DNA of 64,000 bases, taken from Fibrobacter sp. (GTDB taxonomy: Bacteria > Fibrobacterota > Fibrobacteria > Fibrobacterales > Fibrobacteraceae). The stretch is taken from NCBI RefSeq assembly GCF_017545445.1, contig NZ_JAFWOM010000059.1, positions 58,690 through 122,689 of the forward strand, written 5' to 3'. The translations under genes were made by a program, and so were the position numbers. Of this stretch, positions 51,741-61,180 are shown piece by piece (positions within the stretch are counted from its first letter, which is position 1; each line of letters begins with the position of its first letter). The notes below the pieces were generated by a model. The model saw only the letters and a program-made list of their open reading frames with translations. It searched no databases and was not told the origin of the DNA.

Positions 51741-52190
51741 TTATTCTTTGGCGGTAAAGTACAGCCATGATTTAGTGATAAAAATGGAAAGGCTGATTTT
51801 CCAATCGGCTTTGTAGTATTTTGCGACATCGAATTCTATTATTGAAAAATCAAATCTTGCGGACCATCCAAAATCGAATTTGGAATCTGTCATTCCGATT
51901 TCAGGCCCGGTCGCTAATAACATCACTGTATCGAATGCATAAACAAAGCTGGGGTTTGCATAAATAGAGAAATAATCTTTTTTGAAATGCGTTTTTGCTC
52001 GTAAAAAGAACAAATAAGTATCAGTCTTGATATAGGAATCATAAAGCCATCCGCCAATATCGAAGCCTGCGTTTACCATTTTGTCGCCAAAGAGGTATCC
52101 GCCAAAGCCTGAGGCTAGCGAAATATTCTTTTTATCTTCGGCAAAAGTCATTCCGACAAGCAGTAATAGAGAAAGCCAAATGATACGCAT
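51741..52190 (-). CDS. Small exported outer-membrane-type protein
   Basis: This 149-residue protein has a signal peptide MRIIWLSLLLLVGMTFAE. The mature part is strand-rich with Gly and aromatic residues (SGFGGYLFGDKMVNAGFDI, WSARFDFSIIEFDVAKYY, ending ITKSWLYFTAKE), as in small beta-barrels. The start at 52190 is preferred, because any longer reading would overlap the terminator and the transporter gene. No specific family recognised. Confidence 0.65.
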   Translation of the reverse strand: MRIIWLSLLLLVGMTFAEDKKNISLASGFGGYLFGDKMVNAGFDIGGWLYDSYIKTDTYLFFLRAKTHFKKDYFSIYANPSFVYAFDTVMLLATGPEIGMTDSKFDFGWSARFDFSIIEFDVAKYYKADWKISLSIFITKSWLYFTAKE

Positions 52191-52215
52191 GTTAGAAATA
52201 TACAATTTTAAACAA

Positions 52216-52254
52216 GCGAAAAAATTCCCGGAGGCATTCGCCTTCGGGAATTCT
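52216..52254 (-). terminator. Terminator after the sugar transporter
   Basis: On the minus strand GAATTCCCG and CGGGAATT pair around GGC-GAAT-GCC, followed by TTTTTT. It is a strong rho-independent terminator just past the transporter stop. Confidence 0.9.
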
Positions 52255-52279
52255 GTAAACGAGCTCAGCGAGCTTGAAA

Positions 52280-53674
52280 TTACATGGCTTCGAGTTTGAT
52301 GCCCTTGGTTTCTTTTATCAGCTTGGCAACGAACACAAAGCTTATCGCGGCGAATGCCGTGTAAATCAAGTACGTCGGGCCGATGCCGATGCCGTGTTCG
52401 CCGACGAGAACGGGGAACGACCAGCTGACTAAGAAGTTTGCTCCCCACTGGGCAAGTCCGCAAACGGAGATGGCCACGGCACGGATGCGGTTGTTGAACA
52501 TTTCGCCGAGCATCACCCACATGACCGGGCCCCAAGTTGCAGCGAAGAAGGCCACGTAGAAGTTTGCAGCGAGGAGGGCGAAAATGCCACTAGAATGCCC
52601 AAGGTTGCCGCTTGCGTCGGAGCCGAAGAGGAAACAACAGGCGAGAATTCCTAGCGTAACGGCCATACCCGCAGAACCGATGAGCAAAAGCGGCTTGCGC
52701 CCAATCTTGTCAATCAGGAGAATCGCGGCGATGGTCATGGTCAAATTGATGGCACTGGAAATCACGCTAGTGAGGAAGGCGTCGCTTTCGCCAAAGCCCA
52801 CACTCTGCCAAAGCATGGAACCGTAATAGAAGATGACGTTGATGCCCACGAGCTGCTGGAGAATGGCAAGGCCGAGACCCGCCCACACGATTGGAGCGAT
52901 GCGTTTCTTGCCTGCAATTGTTTCGAGAAGGTCGGAAAGCTTCGTCGGCTTGTTGCTCTTGAAGGATTCCTGGATTTCAATCGCTTTTTCTTTGATGCCG
53001 ACACTTGCAATCAACGAGAGAACCTTCTCGGCTTCTTCCATGCGGCCTTTGCTGACGAGGTAACGCGGAGATTCTGGGAGCTGCCAAGCGGCGATACCGT
53101 AAATGAGTGCCGGGATGGCTTCGACCCAGAACATCACTTTCCATGAATGGATGCCCATAATCATATTGCTTGCGGAACCTGAGATGCGAACGATGATGTA
53201 GTTCGAAAGTAAAGCCACGAAAATGCCGATAACGATGGCGAACTGCTGCATGGAACCGAGTCGCCCGCGCAAATGTGCCGGGGATGTTTCGGCAATGTAA
53301 ATCGGGGCGATGATGGATGCCACACCGATACCCACACCGCCAATGACACGCCATGCGATAAAGTCATAGATGGTGAAGGGGAGGCCAGACCCGATAGCGC
53401 TTACGAAAAAGAGAATGGAGGCCGCAATCATGCATCGCACTCGTCCAAATTTATCTGCTAGGCGACCGGCAAAGTATGCCCCGACGGCAGCGCCAATCAG
53501 CGCAAGCGAAACGGCAAGACCGAGCTGCATGTCGTTGCAGTTGAAATAACCCTTGAGTGCCACGTTGGCACCGTTAATCACGGACGAGTCAAAACCGAAT
53601 AGAAACCCTCCGATGGCAGCGGAAAGGGTTATCATGATGACGTGTCCAACGTTGTAATTGTCTTCTACTGCCAT
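52280..53674 (-). CDS. MFS sugar porter (SP family, XylE/GalP-like)
   Basis: This 464-residue protein has 12 predicted membrane helices and the sugar-porter signatures: GFDSSVINGA in helix 1, GRLADKFGRVR after helix 2 (~70-80), a PESPRYLVSKGR motif after helix 6 (~202), GRKPL after helix 8 and KETKGI at the end. It likely imports hexose or pentose by proton symport; the exact sugar cannot be told. GAGGT precedes the ATG on this strand. A 7-7-7 inverted repeat lies ~60 bp upstream. Confidence 0.9.
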   Translation of the reverse strand: MAVEDNYNVGHVIMITLSAAIGGFLFGFDSSVINGANVALKGYFNCNDMQLGLAVSLALIGAAVGAYFAGRLADKFGRVRCMIAASILFFVSAIGSGLPFTIYDFIAWRVIGGVGIGVASIIAPIYIAETSPAHLRGRLGSMQQFAIVIGIFVALLSNYIIVRISGSASNMIMGIHSWKVMFWVEAIPALIYGIAAWQLPESPRYLVSKGRMEEAEKVLSLIASVGIKEKAIEIQESFKSNKPTKLSDLLETIAGKKRIAPIVWAGLGLAILQQLVGINVIFYYGSMLWQSVGFGESDAFLTSVISSAINLTMTIAAILLIDKIGRKPLLLIGSAGMAVTLGILACCFLFGSDASGNLGHSSGIFALLAANFYVAFFAATWGPVMWVMLGEMFNNRIRAVAISVCGLAQWGANFLVSWSFPVLVGEHGIGIGPTYLIYTAFAAISFVFVAKLIKETKGIKLEAM

Positions 53675-53732
53675 GATTGTACCTCTGTTGTTTGATAAAT
53701 AAATTTCGTGCGTTAATTTAGCTATCTGCCTT

Positions 53733-53753
53733 TTGTAATTTCAAGGATTACAA
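53733..53753. promoter_or_regulatory. Inverted repeat upstream of the sugar porter
   Basis: TTGTAAT and ATTACAA are perfect 7-bp arms separated by 7 nt, in the AT-rich 53,675-53,948 gap between divergent genes. It is a possible operator for the transporter. The rest of that gap is AT-rich with no recognisable gene. Confidence 0.45.
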
Positions 53754-53948
53754 ATAAACTCAATAGTCTAAAATGGACTAACGCTTTTGTTACGGCAAGC
53801 CGAAAGATTGCTCCCTCTGTTCCCATCCCGTATGTAATTAGATATATATAATTTTATTAGAATAGGTAATTTTTTTATGTATTTTGTGTAGTTTGGAATT
53901 TTATTTTGGTATATTGGGCCAAGTTGTAATACTTTTTTAGAGCGTGTC

Positions 53949-54749
53949 ATGTTTTCTTTTGCTAAAAGATTGTGTACCGGATTTGTTCTTCTCGGCTTGT
54001 TTGCCTTGTGTTTTTCTGGTTGTGCAGTGACTTCGTCGGGGAACACGTTGGGCGAGGCGGCGGTTCTCAAGTATTCGTCGGATCAGAAAAAATTCCGTTA
54101 TGTGGATGTTGGGGGCGTTTTTGCGGGCGATGAAAAAAGGGAAGTTTCGTCGCCGCATCATTCAAAGTCTATCATGGGGCTTGCCGTCAATACAAAAATT
54201 GAGCTGTTGTCGTTGGATTACTCGCTTGCTGGGCAAAAGGGCGGCTTATTCTTGTCTGTTCCGATTTCCATACCGATGGATATTGGGTTGCGTCCGAGTT
54301 TGGTGCAATGGTTTGGGCCTGCATATTTAGGGGCCGGGGTCTCTTTTGTGGGGGGCTATTATTCCAATGATCAAAAAGAAAATTATGAACCTAAAGAGGA
54401 CAACCCGAAGGGCCGTTTTGACGGTTTTATTTTGTACAATGTTGGTGGCGGCGCGATGTTTGATCTTGGCGAAGTGTTTTCTTTGGGGGCGTATGTCAAT
54501 TACGAAAGGATGGCGTTTAATAGTGGCGGCTCAACTGCTAAAAATGATATGTTTTCTGATTGGACGAGTGATAAGGGCCGGGAAAATTACCCAGGGTATG
54601 CACATCGCACGAATGTGTTGACTTTTGGTATCAGCACTTTTTGGAAAAAGAAACATCCTTGGGGATTGTATTTTGAATACAGCCCTGAAGTACTCCCTTT
54701 AAATGATGAATGCGGAAAGTTCCAGATAGGTTGGGTTTTCTTGTATTGA
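53949..54749 (+). CDS. Lipoprotein, probable outer-membrane beta-structure
   Basis: This 266-residue protein has a signal peptide with lipobox FSGC (Cys ~25). The mature part has repeating amphipathic strands rich in Gly, Tyr and Phe (AVNTKIELLSLDYSLAG, YLGAGVSFVGGYY, LYNVGGGAMFDLGEVFSLGAYVNYERM) and ends in FQIGWVFLY, an aromatic C-terminus typical of barrel strands. A lipidated N-terminus with a barrel-like body is unusual but known. No family recognised. Confidence 0.65.
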   Translation: MFSFAKRLCTGFVLLGLFALCFSGCAVTSSGNTLGEAAVLKYSSDQKKFRYVDVGGVFAGDEKREVSSPHHSKSIMGLAVNTKIELLSLDYSLAGQKGGLFLSVPISIPMDIGLRPSLVQWFGPAYLGAGVSFVGGYYSNDQKENYEPKEDNPKGRFDGFILYNVGGGAMFDLGEVFSLGAYVNYERMAFNSGGSTAKNDMFSDWTSDKGRENYPGYAHRTNVLTFGISTFWKKKHPWGLYFEYSPEVLPLNDECGKFQIGWVFLY

Positions 54750-54750
54750 T

Positions 54751-54782
54751 TTGATATTGGGAGTGGATTTTTCTATCTTTGC
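54751..54782 (+). promoter_or_regulatory. Promoter of ileS (TTTG-N20-TATCTTTG)
   Basis: TTTG at 54751-54754, exactly 20 nt, then TATCTTTG at 54775-54782: a full match to the Bacteroidota-type -33/-7 consensus. It predicts a ~85-nt leader that includes a CTACTTCCTACTTCCTACTG repeat. Confidence 0.65.
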
Positions 54783-54875
54783 ACCCGAAAATTTAACGCC
54801 TTGTGGTCGGTAGAGGTTCAAGCGGACTCCCTGTCTACTTCCTACTTCCTACTGTCTACTATATCGAGGTAACCC

Positions 54876-57800
54876 ATGTTTCGTGAAGTCAAAAAAGATG
54901 AAACCTTTCCACAAATAGAAGAGCGCGTGCTCGGCCTGTGGGACAAGGACGAAAGCTTCAAGAAGTCGCTTGACAGCCGTCCGGAAACCGAACCGTACAC
55001 TTTCTACGATGGCCCTCCGTTTGCAACGGGCCTCCCGCACTACGGTCACTTGCTCGCCGGTACCATCAAGGACATCGTCCCGCGTTACTGGACCATGAAG
55101 GGCAAGAAGGTTCCGCGCGGTTTCGGTTGGGACTGCCATGGCCTCCCCATTGAATCCCTCGTGCAGAATGAACTCGGTCTCGCTGGCGTTGCCGAAATCC
55201 AGAAGCTCGGCGTCGACAAGTTCAACGAAACTTGCCGCGGCAAGGTGCTCAAGTACACCAGCGAATGGAAGAAGACCGTTCGCCGCATGGGCCGCTGGGT
55301 CGACTTCGACAAGGGCTACAAGACCATGGACAAGAACTTCATGGAATCTGTGTGGTGGGTGTTCAAGCAGTGCTTTGACAAGGGCCTTATCTACCAGGGC
55401 TACCGCATCCAGCCGTACAGCCCGGCTCTCGCTACTCCGCTTTCGAACTTCGAAACGAACCAGGGTTATAAGGACCGTCAGGACCCGTCTCTGACCCTCA
55501 TCTTCCCGCTTAACACGGACGAGGCCAAGTTCAAGGACACGAGCATCCTCGTGTGGACGACGACCCCGTGGACACTTTATTCCAACTTCTGCATTGTTGT
55601 GGGCCCGGACATGGACTACAACCTTGTGGAACAGGATGGCAAGAAGTACTGGATTGCCGCAAGCCGTACCGCCGCTTACTTCAAGAACCCGAACATCGTC
55701 GATACCTGCAAGGGCTCTGAACTCGTGGGCAAGGACTACGAACCGCTTTCCCGTATCTCTGACGAATACGTGACGCCGGACCAGCTGTCACGCCACTACA
55801 AGATTTACCCCGCCGACTACGTGAGTACCGAAGACGGTACCGGTGCCGTGCATACCGCTCCCTCCTTCGGTGAAGAAGACTTCCAGAAGGGTGCAGAACT
55901 CGACCTCGGCCTTTTCGACCCGCTCGATACCGAAGGCAAGTTCACGGACAAGGTCCCGATGTGGAAGGGCATGGGCGCCAAGGAAGCCGACAAGGAAATT
56001 ATCCGCTTCTTCAAGGAACAGGGCCGCGTGTTCAAGCAGGACACGATCGTGCATAGCTACCCGCACTGCTGGCGTACCGGCGTTCCTCTGATTTACCGCG
56101 CCCTCAAGACTTGGTTCTTGAAGATCGATGCGCCTGTCACCAGCAAGGACGGCGTGACCAAGACCCTGAAGGAATGGATGGTCGAGAACAACCAGACTGT
56201 GAACTGGGTTCCGGACCACATCAAGAACGGTCGTTTCGGCAAGTGGCTCGAAGGCGCTCGCGACTGGAACCTTTCCCGTAACCGTTTCTGGGGTACGCCG
56301 ATTCCGGTGTGGCTCTCTGACGATGGCGACATGATTGCTGTGGGCTCCATCGAAGAACTCCAGCAGCTCACCGGCGTGAAGCTCGATGACTTGCACAAGC
56401 ACTTTGTGGACAAGCTTACCATCGAAAAGAACGGCAAGGTTTACCGCCGCACGCCGGAAGTGTTCGACTGCTGGTTTGAATCCGGTTCCATGCCGTATGC
56501 CAGCCGCCATTACCCGTTCGAAAACAAGGAACTGGTGGAACGCAGCTTCCCGGCGGACTTTATCGCTGAAGGCCTTGACCAGACTCGTGGTTGGTTCTAC
56601 ACCTTGACCGTGCTTTCGAACGCTTTGTTCCAGAAGCCGGCTTTCAAGAACGTTATTGTGAACGGTATTATCTTGGCCGAAGACGGTTCCAAGATGAGTA
56701 AGTCCAAGCGCAACTACCCGGACCCGAACGACCTCATTGAACGCACGGGTGCCGACGCTATTCGCTTGTTCATGATCAACTCCGCCGCTTTGAAGGCCGA
56801 AGACCTCCGCTTCAGCGAAGAAGGCGTGAAGGGCATCGTGAAGCAGGTGATGTTGCCGCTTTGGAACGCTGTTGCATTCTTTGTCTCTAACCACAACGCT
56901 GACGCCGCCAAGGGCCAGCTCACGTGGAAGCCGGGTCAGGATGTGAAGAGCGACAACGAACTTGACCGCTGGATGCTTGCAACGTTGCAGGACTTGGCCG
57001 CCAAGGTCGAAGTGGAAATGAAGGCCTACCGCCTGTACAACGTGGTGCCCGCCGTGATTGCCGCGGTGGATGACCTCACGAACTGGTACGTGCGCCGCAG
57101 CCGTCGCCGCTTCTGGAAGAGCGAAAACGATGGCGACAAGAACGCCGCCTACGCTACCATGTACAAGGTGCTCGTAGACTTCTCCAAGATTCTCGCTCCG
57201 TTCCTCCCGCTCCTCGCCGAAGAAATCTACCAGATTCTCGTTCGCGAAGTGGACGCCAACGCTCCGGTGAGCGTGCATCTCTGCGAATTCCCGAGTGCTG
57301 ACAAGTCCCTCATGGACGAAAAGCTCGTGGAACGCATCGCCATGGTGCGTGGCATGGTCGAAATGGGCCGCGTGATCCGCGCTACGAACAACGTAAAGAA
57401 CCGTATGCCGATTGCTAGCATGACGGTGGTTGCTCACGGTAACGTGGAAAAGAACGTCGCCGAGACCATGAAGGAATTGATCCTCGAAGAACTCAACGTT
57501 CGCGAAATGAAGTTCCTCGAAGACGAAACCAAGCTTGTGAAGCTCTCTGCTAAGCCGAACTTCCTCGCTATTAAGGCAAAGGGTCCGGATTACGCGAAGA
57601 ACATGAAGGTGATTTCTGCTAAGCTCAATAGCCTTACGGTTGATGAAATCAAGGCTCTCCAGGCTGGCGAAACCATCAAGTTCGACTTCGGTGAAGTCGG
57701 AGCCGACTGCCTGATGCTCAACCGCATCGTGGCCGACGGCATGGCTGTGGAAGCCAACCAGCACTTCACCGTGGCTCTGGACTTGAAGATCACTGACGAA

Positions 57801-58058
57801 CTCCGCCGCGCCTGCGTGGCCCGCGAACTCGTGAACCGCATCCAGAACCGCCGTAAGGACCAAAACTTTGCAATCTCTGACCGTATCAGCATTGAACTTT
57901 ACTCTGAAAGCGAAGTGCTGAAACAGGCTGTGAAGGAAAACGAATCTTACATCAAGGGCGAGACACAGGCTAACGCTATCGTGTGGAAGGATTCTACTGC
58001 TGGTTTGCAGGAATCTGATGCAGATGGCGAAAGGGTCTTTGTCGAAGCTGTAAGATAA
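54876..58058 (+). CDS. ileS: Isoleucyl-tRNA synthetase, eukaryote-like (type 2)
   Basis: This 1060-residue class I synthetase has GPPFATGLPHYGHLLAGTIK (HIGH region, ~46-65) and GSKMSKSKRNYPDP (KMSKS, ~607), with an editing domain between (TTTPWTL; GTGAVHTAPSFGEED). The wording GLPHYGHLLAG with GFGWDCHGLPIE fits the eukaryote-like IleRS2 group, many of which resist mupirocin. The zinc-finger end of type 1 enzymes is absent. Codon use is strongly C-biased, in line with high expression. Confidence 0.95.
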   Translation: MFREVKKDETFPQIEERVLGLWDKDESFKKSLDSRPETEPYTFYDGPPFATGLPHYGHLLAGTIKDIVPRYWTMKGKKVPRGFGWDCHGLPIESLVQNELGLAGVAEIQKLGVDKFNETCRGKVLKYTSEWKKTVRRMGRWVDFDKGYKTMDKNFMESVWWVFKQCFDKGLIYQGYRIQPYSPALATPLSNFETNQGYKDRQDPSLTLIFPLNTDEAKFKDTSILVWTTTPWTLYSNFCIVVGPDMDYNLVEQDGKKYWIAASRTAAYFKNPNIVDTCKGSELVGKDYEPLSRISDEYVTPDQLSRHYKIYPADYVSTEDGTGAVHTAPSFGEEDFQKGAELDLGLFDPLDTEGKFTDKVPMWKGMGAKEADKEIIRFFKEQGRVFKQDTIVHSYPHCWRTGVPLIYRALKTWFLKIDAPVTSKDGVTKTLKEWMVENNQTVNWVPDHIKNGRFGKWLEGARDWNLSRNRFWGTPIPVWLSDDGDMIAVGSIEELQQLTGVKLDDLHKHFVDKLTIEKNGKVYRRTPEVFDCWFESGSMPYASRHYPFENKELVERSFPADFIAEGLDQTRGWFYTLTVLSNALFQKPAFKNVIVNGIILAEDGSKMSKSKRNYPDPNDLIERTGADAIRLFMINSAALKAEDLRFSEEGVKGIVKQVMLPLWNAVAFFVSNHNADAAKGQLTWKPGQDVKSDNELDRWMLATLQDLAAKVEVEMKAYRLYNVVPAVIAAVDDLTNWYVRRSRRRFWKSENDGDKNAAYATMYKVLVDFSKILAPFLPLLAEEIYQILVREVDANAPVSVHLCEFPSADKSLMDEKLVERIAMVRGMVEMGRVIRATNNVKNRMPIASMTVVAHGNVEKNVAETMKELILEELNVREMKFLEDETKLVKLSAKPNFLAIKAKGPDYAKNMKVISAKLNSLTVDEIKALQAGETIKFDFGEVGADCLMLNRIVADGMAVEANQHFTVALDLKITDELRRACVARELVNRIQNRRKDQNFAISDRISIELYSESEVLKQAVKENESYIKGETQANAIVWKDSTAGLQESDADGERVFVEAVR

Positions 58059-58070
58059 GTACAATTTTGG

Positions 58071-58113
58071 AAAACGATGCTAGGAGGATGTTTTCTCTGA
58101 GCATCGTTTTTTT
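58071..58113 (+). terminator. Terminator after ileS
   Basis: AAAACGATGCT (58071-58081) and AGCATCGTTTT (58100-58110) form an 11-bp stem followed by a T run. The loop contains AGGAGGATG. Confidence 0.85.
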
Positions 58114-58125
58114 ATTTTGAGGTAT

Positions 58126-59970
58126 ATGCGTTATTTAGGTTGCAAAGATTTACTTGTTGACGACATCGTTTCTTTGATACGAGAACGATGCGAAATATCG
58201 GAGAGTACAGTTTTCTTTGATGCCTTTTGTGGAACAGGGGCTGTTGCGGTAGCAATGAGTTCCTATTGTCATGTTGTGATAAACGACATATTAAAATGTT
58301 GTACGACTTATGCTAAAGGTCGGTTGTGCAATCCAAGTCAGATTGCGAAAAAATTAGGATTTAATCCCTTTGAGGTTCTGAATAATCCAAAAGGAAAACG
58401 GAAAGGTTTTTTTGCAACAACCTATTCGCCATATTGTGATAGAATGTATTTCTCTAAAGAAAATGCAGAAAGAATTGAATTTTGTAGGCATGAAATAGAG
58501 AAGTGGAAAAAAAAATTATCAGAGAATGAATTCTCCTATCTACTGGCTTGCTTACTCGATTCGGTGTCAGACGTATCCAATACGGCAGGAGTGTATGGTG
58601 CTTTTCTAAAAAAATGGGATAGACGGGCTTTAAAGCCATTTGTTTTCAGAAGATTAGATTGCTTGACTAATGAAAGAGCTTCGGTAGCTGGATGCTATAA
58701 TCATCATACAGAAGATAATATAAAGAATGTTGAATGTGATATTCTTTATCTCGATCCTCCGTACACGCAAAACCAATACGGAACACAATATCATTTGTTG
58801 GAAACATTGGTGGAAAATGATTGCCCTAGCGTAAGCAAAATAACGGGTTCTAGACCTGTTACACCTTATAGATCAAAATGGTCGCGTGATATTGATGTGC
58901 ATGTGGCTTTTGAAAAAACAATAGCGGAAACAAAGGCGAAATACATCATATTATCCTATAGCAATGATGGCTTTATGACGCCCGAATTTATTAAAGATGT
59001 GATGTGTCGTTATGGAAAAGAAGAATCTTTTTTGCAAAAGGAACTCGGTTATAAAAAATACACTAATAAAAAAAGTAAGCGTGATGAAACGCATAAAGAA
59101 TATTTGTTTTTTATTGAAAAGAAAACGAACAGCGATGTTGTTGTTGATGCCCCGCTAAATTATACTGGAAGTAAGGCTGGGCTGGTTCAGAAATTAAAAA
59201 AATTTATACCGCCAAAAGAAAAAATATCGTTGTGCGTTGATTTGTTTGGCGGGGGGTTTAATTTCGGAGTAAACATGCCTTATCAGAGAATTGTTTACAA
59301 TGATATTAATGACAGAGTTGTAGCTCTCATTCAGATGTTTTATGAAAATGATTGTTCTGCGCTCATAAAAAAGATAAAAGCAACCATAAATAAATATGGA
59401 ATAGAAAAAGGAAATCGCGATTCTTATTTAAAATTAAGGGAGCTATACAAGATTAATCCATCTCCATTGATTTTGTATGTTCTTATATTATATGGCTTCC
59501 AACAGCAAATACGATTTAACGGGAAAAAAGAGTTTAACAATCCTCCTGGAAATCGATGGTTCAATGAGTGTCTGCTGTCTAGGTGCATTTCTTTTTGTAG
59601 AACAATGAAGAATAACCGGGTTGATTTTATTAGCGATTCGTATGAAACGGTTCTTCAAACACTAGGGGCGGGATCGTTTATATATGCAGATCCTCCGTAT
59701 TCAGGTACATTGGGTGTCTATAATGATGGAAAAAGGGGATTTTATGGTTGGACTTCAAAATCTGATGCGTTGCTTTTAAACTCGTTGGATGCGGCAAGCC
59801 AACGGGGTGCAAAGTTCATGTTGTCTTATGTAGATGACGGAAATACTCTTATTGTAGATTGGGCAAAAAAAAATAATTATCATTTAATTCATCTTGATTC
59901 TAATCAGGGTAAGTATAACAGACGAAAAGAACTGATTGTAGTTAATTATGAAAACGAACCCATTGGTTAG
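58126..59970 (+). CDS. Fused double D12-class adenine-N6 DNA methyltransferase
   Basis: This 614-residue protein has two D12 (Dam-type) units in tandem. Unit 1 (~1-335): YLGCKDLL, FFDAFCGTGAVAVA (AdoMet motif I) and ILYLDPPYTQNQYG (motif IV DPPY, ~208). Unit 2 (~345-614): YTGSKAGLVQKL, CVDLFGGGFNFG (motif I) and FIYADPPYSGTLG (DPPY, ~523). Two active sites in one chain is the M.FokI-like design, where each unit modifies one strand of an asymmetric site. A start at 58126 follows GAGG at short spacing; a TTG at 58117 is also possible. The gene is AT-rich compared with its neighbours and overlaps the nuclease gene by 23 bp. Confidence 0.9.
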   Translation: MRYLGCKDLLVDDIVSLIRERCEISESTVFFDAFCGTGAVAVAMSSYCHVVINDILKCCTTYAKGRLCNPSQIAKKLGFNPFEVLNNPKGKRKGFFATTYSPYCDRMYFSKENAERIEFCRHEIEKWKKKLSENEFSYLLACLLDSVSDVSNTAGVYGAFLKKWDRRALKPFVFRRLDCLTNERASVAGCYNHHTEDNIKNVECDILYLDPPYTQNQYGTQYHLLETLVENDCPSVSKITGSRPVTPYRSKWSRDIDVHVAFEKTIAETKAKYIILSYSNDGFMTPEFIKDVMCRYGKEESFLQKELGYKKYTNKKSKRDETHKEYLFFIEKKTNSDVVVDAPLNYTGSKAGLVQKLKKFIPPKEKISLCVDLFGGGFNFGVNMPYQRIVYNDINDRVVALIQMFYENDCSALIKKIKATINKYGIEKGNRDSYLKLRELYKINPSPLILYVLILYGFQQQIRFNGKKEFNNPPGNRWFNECLLSRCISFCRTMKNNRVDFISDSYETVLQTLGAGSFIYADPPYSGTLGVYNDGKRGFYGWTSKSDALLLNSLDAASQRGAKFMLSYVDDGNTLIVDWAKKNNYHLIHLDSNQGKYNRRKELIVVNYENEPIG

Positions 59971-61129
59971 ATACAATATAAATGCACAGAAAAGATCCGG
60001 CTATTTTGCACAGATCTTAACTTCAGATGTACTAAAAGATATATGTTTTAAAGCCACGGGCTGTCGAGAATTTGAAGTTGAGACAGAATCAGAAGGCTAT
60101 AACAAAGGACGATTAGTCACGATAGAGTATAATAATGTTATTTATTATGTAACTTTGTCTGAAGATAAGGTTGATGGCAGGAATTCAAGTGTCCAAAGCG
60201 TTCCGTCTGCATTGAATCTTTTTTATGCCGATGATAGATCCAAGAAAAAATTGTGTTATTATTTTATTCCGTATACAGGTAATTATTTCACTGAATATCA
60301 TAAATTTATTTTCAAACTTTTGAAAACCGTTGGTGTAGAGTTTCTGAATTTGCCGAGCAATTGTTCCGCAATATATTCATACTCTAGTATAAATGAAATA
60401 ATGTCAGCGCGAAGGGAAACGCAGGGACAGAATAAATCAAATAATTCAAGTTATATTACTAAATTCAACAACAGAATTCAAATTTTCGGAAAAACATTTG
60501 GCGCCAGTAAGTACGAGTCAACTTTGATGGCTTTAGCTGCTGCGAAAATAACAAAAGGTAAAGTTGATTTTTTTAATGTGGCCGAAAATGGCCTTGAAGA
60601 ATTGCCGAAAAGTTCTCAAATTACTTTAAGTAAATTTGCCAATATTGAACTGCATTCTGCAACACAAACATTAGATAAAAAGATTTCTGATGCATTGCCT
60701 GAAACGGCCAGTTTGCGGAATGGCTCATATTTGTATAACCTGTTGTCTAAATTAGGTGAAAAAAAGTGTTGTATGTGTAAATGTGGAATTCCTGAAATTA
60801 TTCAAGGAGCGCATATTTGGGAAGTTTCAGCCATCTCGAAAACGTCAATGAATTTTAAAGAAAAATTTCAGCATGTAAACAATTCTGATAATGGATTGTG
60901 GCTATGTCAAAACCATCATAAGCTTTTCGACTCAAATATTATTATGCTGTCAAAAAATGGACGGTTGTGTGTCCGTTTAGATGTTAATCATGACGATGAA
61001 GATTATATAAAAAGTATAACGTCTTGTAAACGACTTGATGCCTCTTTTTTGACTGAAAAAACAAAAGATTATATAGATAAAAGAAATTCGAATTTGTGTA
61101 AAGATGATTATCACAGCATCGATGATTAG
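59948..61129 (+). CDS. HNH-type restriction endonuclease
   Basis: This 393-residue protein has a long unrecognised N-terminal region (~1-260, perhaps the DNA-recognition part; LVTIEYNNVIYYVTLSED; IFGKTFGASKYE) and a C-terminal HNH/beta-beta-alpha-metal nuclease: a C-x2-C pair in CCMCKCGIPEIIQGAHIWEV (~275-295) and NSDNGLWLCQNHHKLFD (~312-328). Overlap with the double methyltransferase indicates a type II restriction-modification pair; the asymmetric-type methylase suggests a type IIS nuclease. AT-rich codon use points to horizontal transfer. Confidence 0.85.
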   Translation: MKTNPLVRYNINAQKRSGYFAQILTSDVLKDICFKATGCREFEVETESEGYNKGRLVTIEYNNVIYYVTLSEDKVDGRNSSVQSVPSALNLFYADDRSKKKLCYYFIPYTGNYFTEYHKFIFKLLKTVGVEFLNLPSNCSAIYSYSSINEIMSARRETQGQNKSNNSSYITKFNNRIQIFGKTFGASKYESTLMALAAAKITKGKVDFFNVAENGLEELPKSSQITLSKFANIELHSATQTLDKKISDALPETASLRNGSYLYNLLSKLGEKKCCMCKCGIPEIIQGAHIWEVSAISKTSMNFKEKFQHVNNSDNGLWLCQNHHKLFDSNIIMLSKNGRLCVRLDVNHDDEDYIKSITSCKRLDASFLTEKTKDYIDKRNSNLCKDDYHSIDD

Positions 61130-61180
61130 CGAAAAGAAAAGTCTAGAAAATATTAGAATAAATTAATTTTTTTTCTGATT

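Noticed and set aside
52191..52535. Upstream extension of the small outer-membrane protein
   Set aside because: It overlaps the strong transporter terminator and the transporter gene; a signal peptide begins exactly at 52190.
55788..58064. 758-codon open frame antisense to ileS
   Set aside because: It is a shadow of the C-biased codon use of ileS; its translation is His/Val-rich with no domain, and ileS is certain.
58117..58125. TTG start for the double methyltransferase
   Set aside because: ATG at 58126 is 9 nt downstream and gives the usual D12 opening (YLGCKDLL); the TTG cannot be excluded but adds only three residues.
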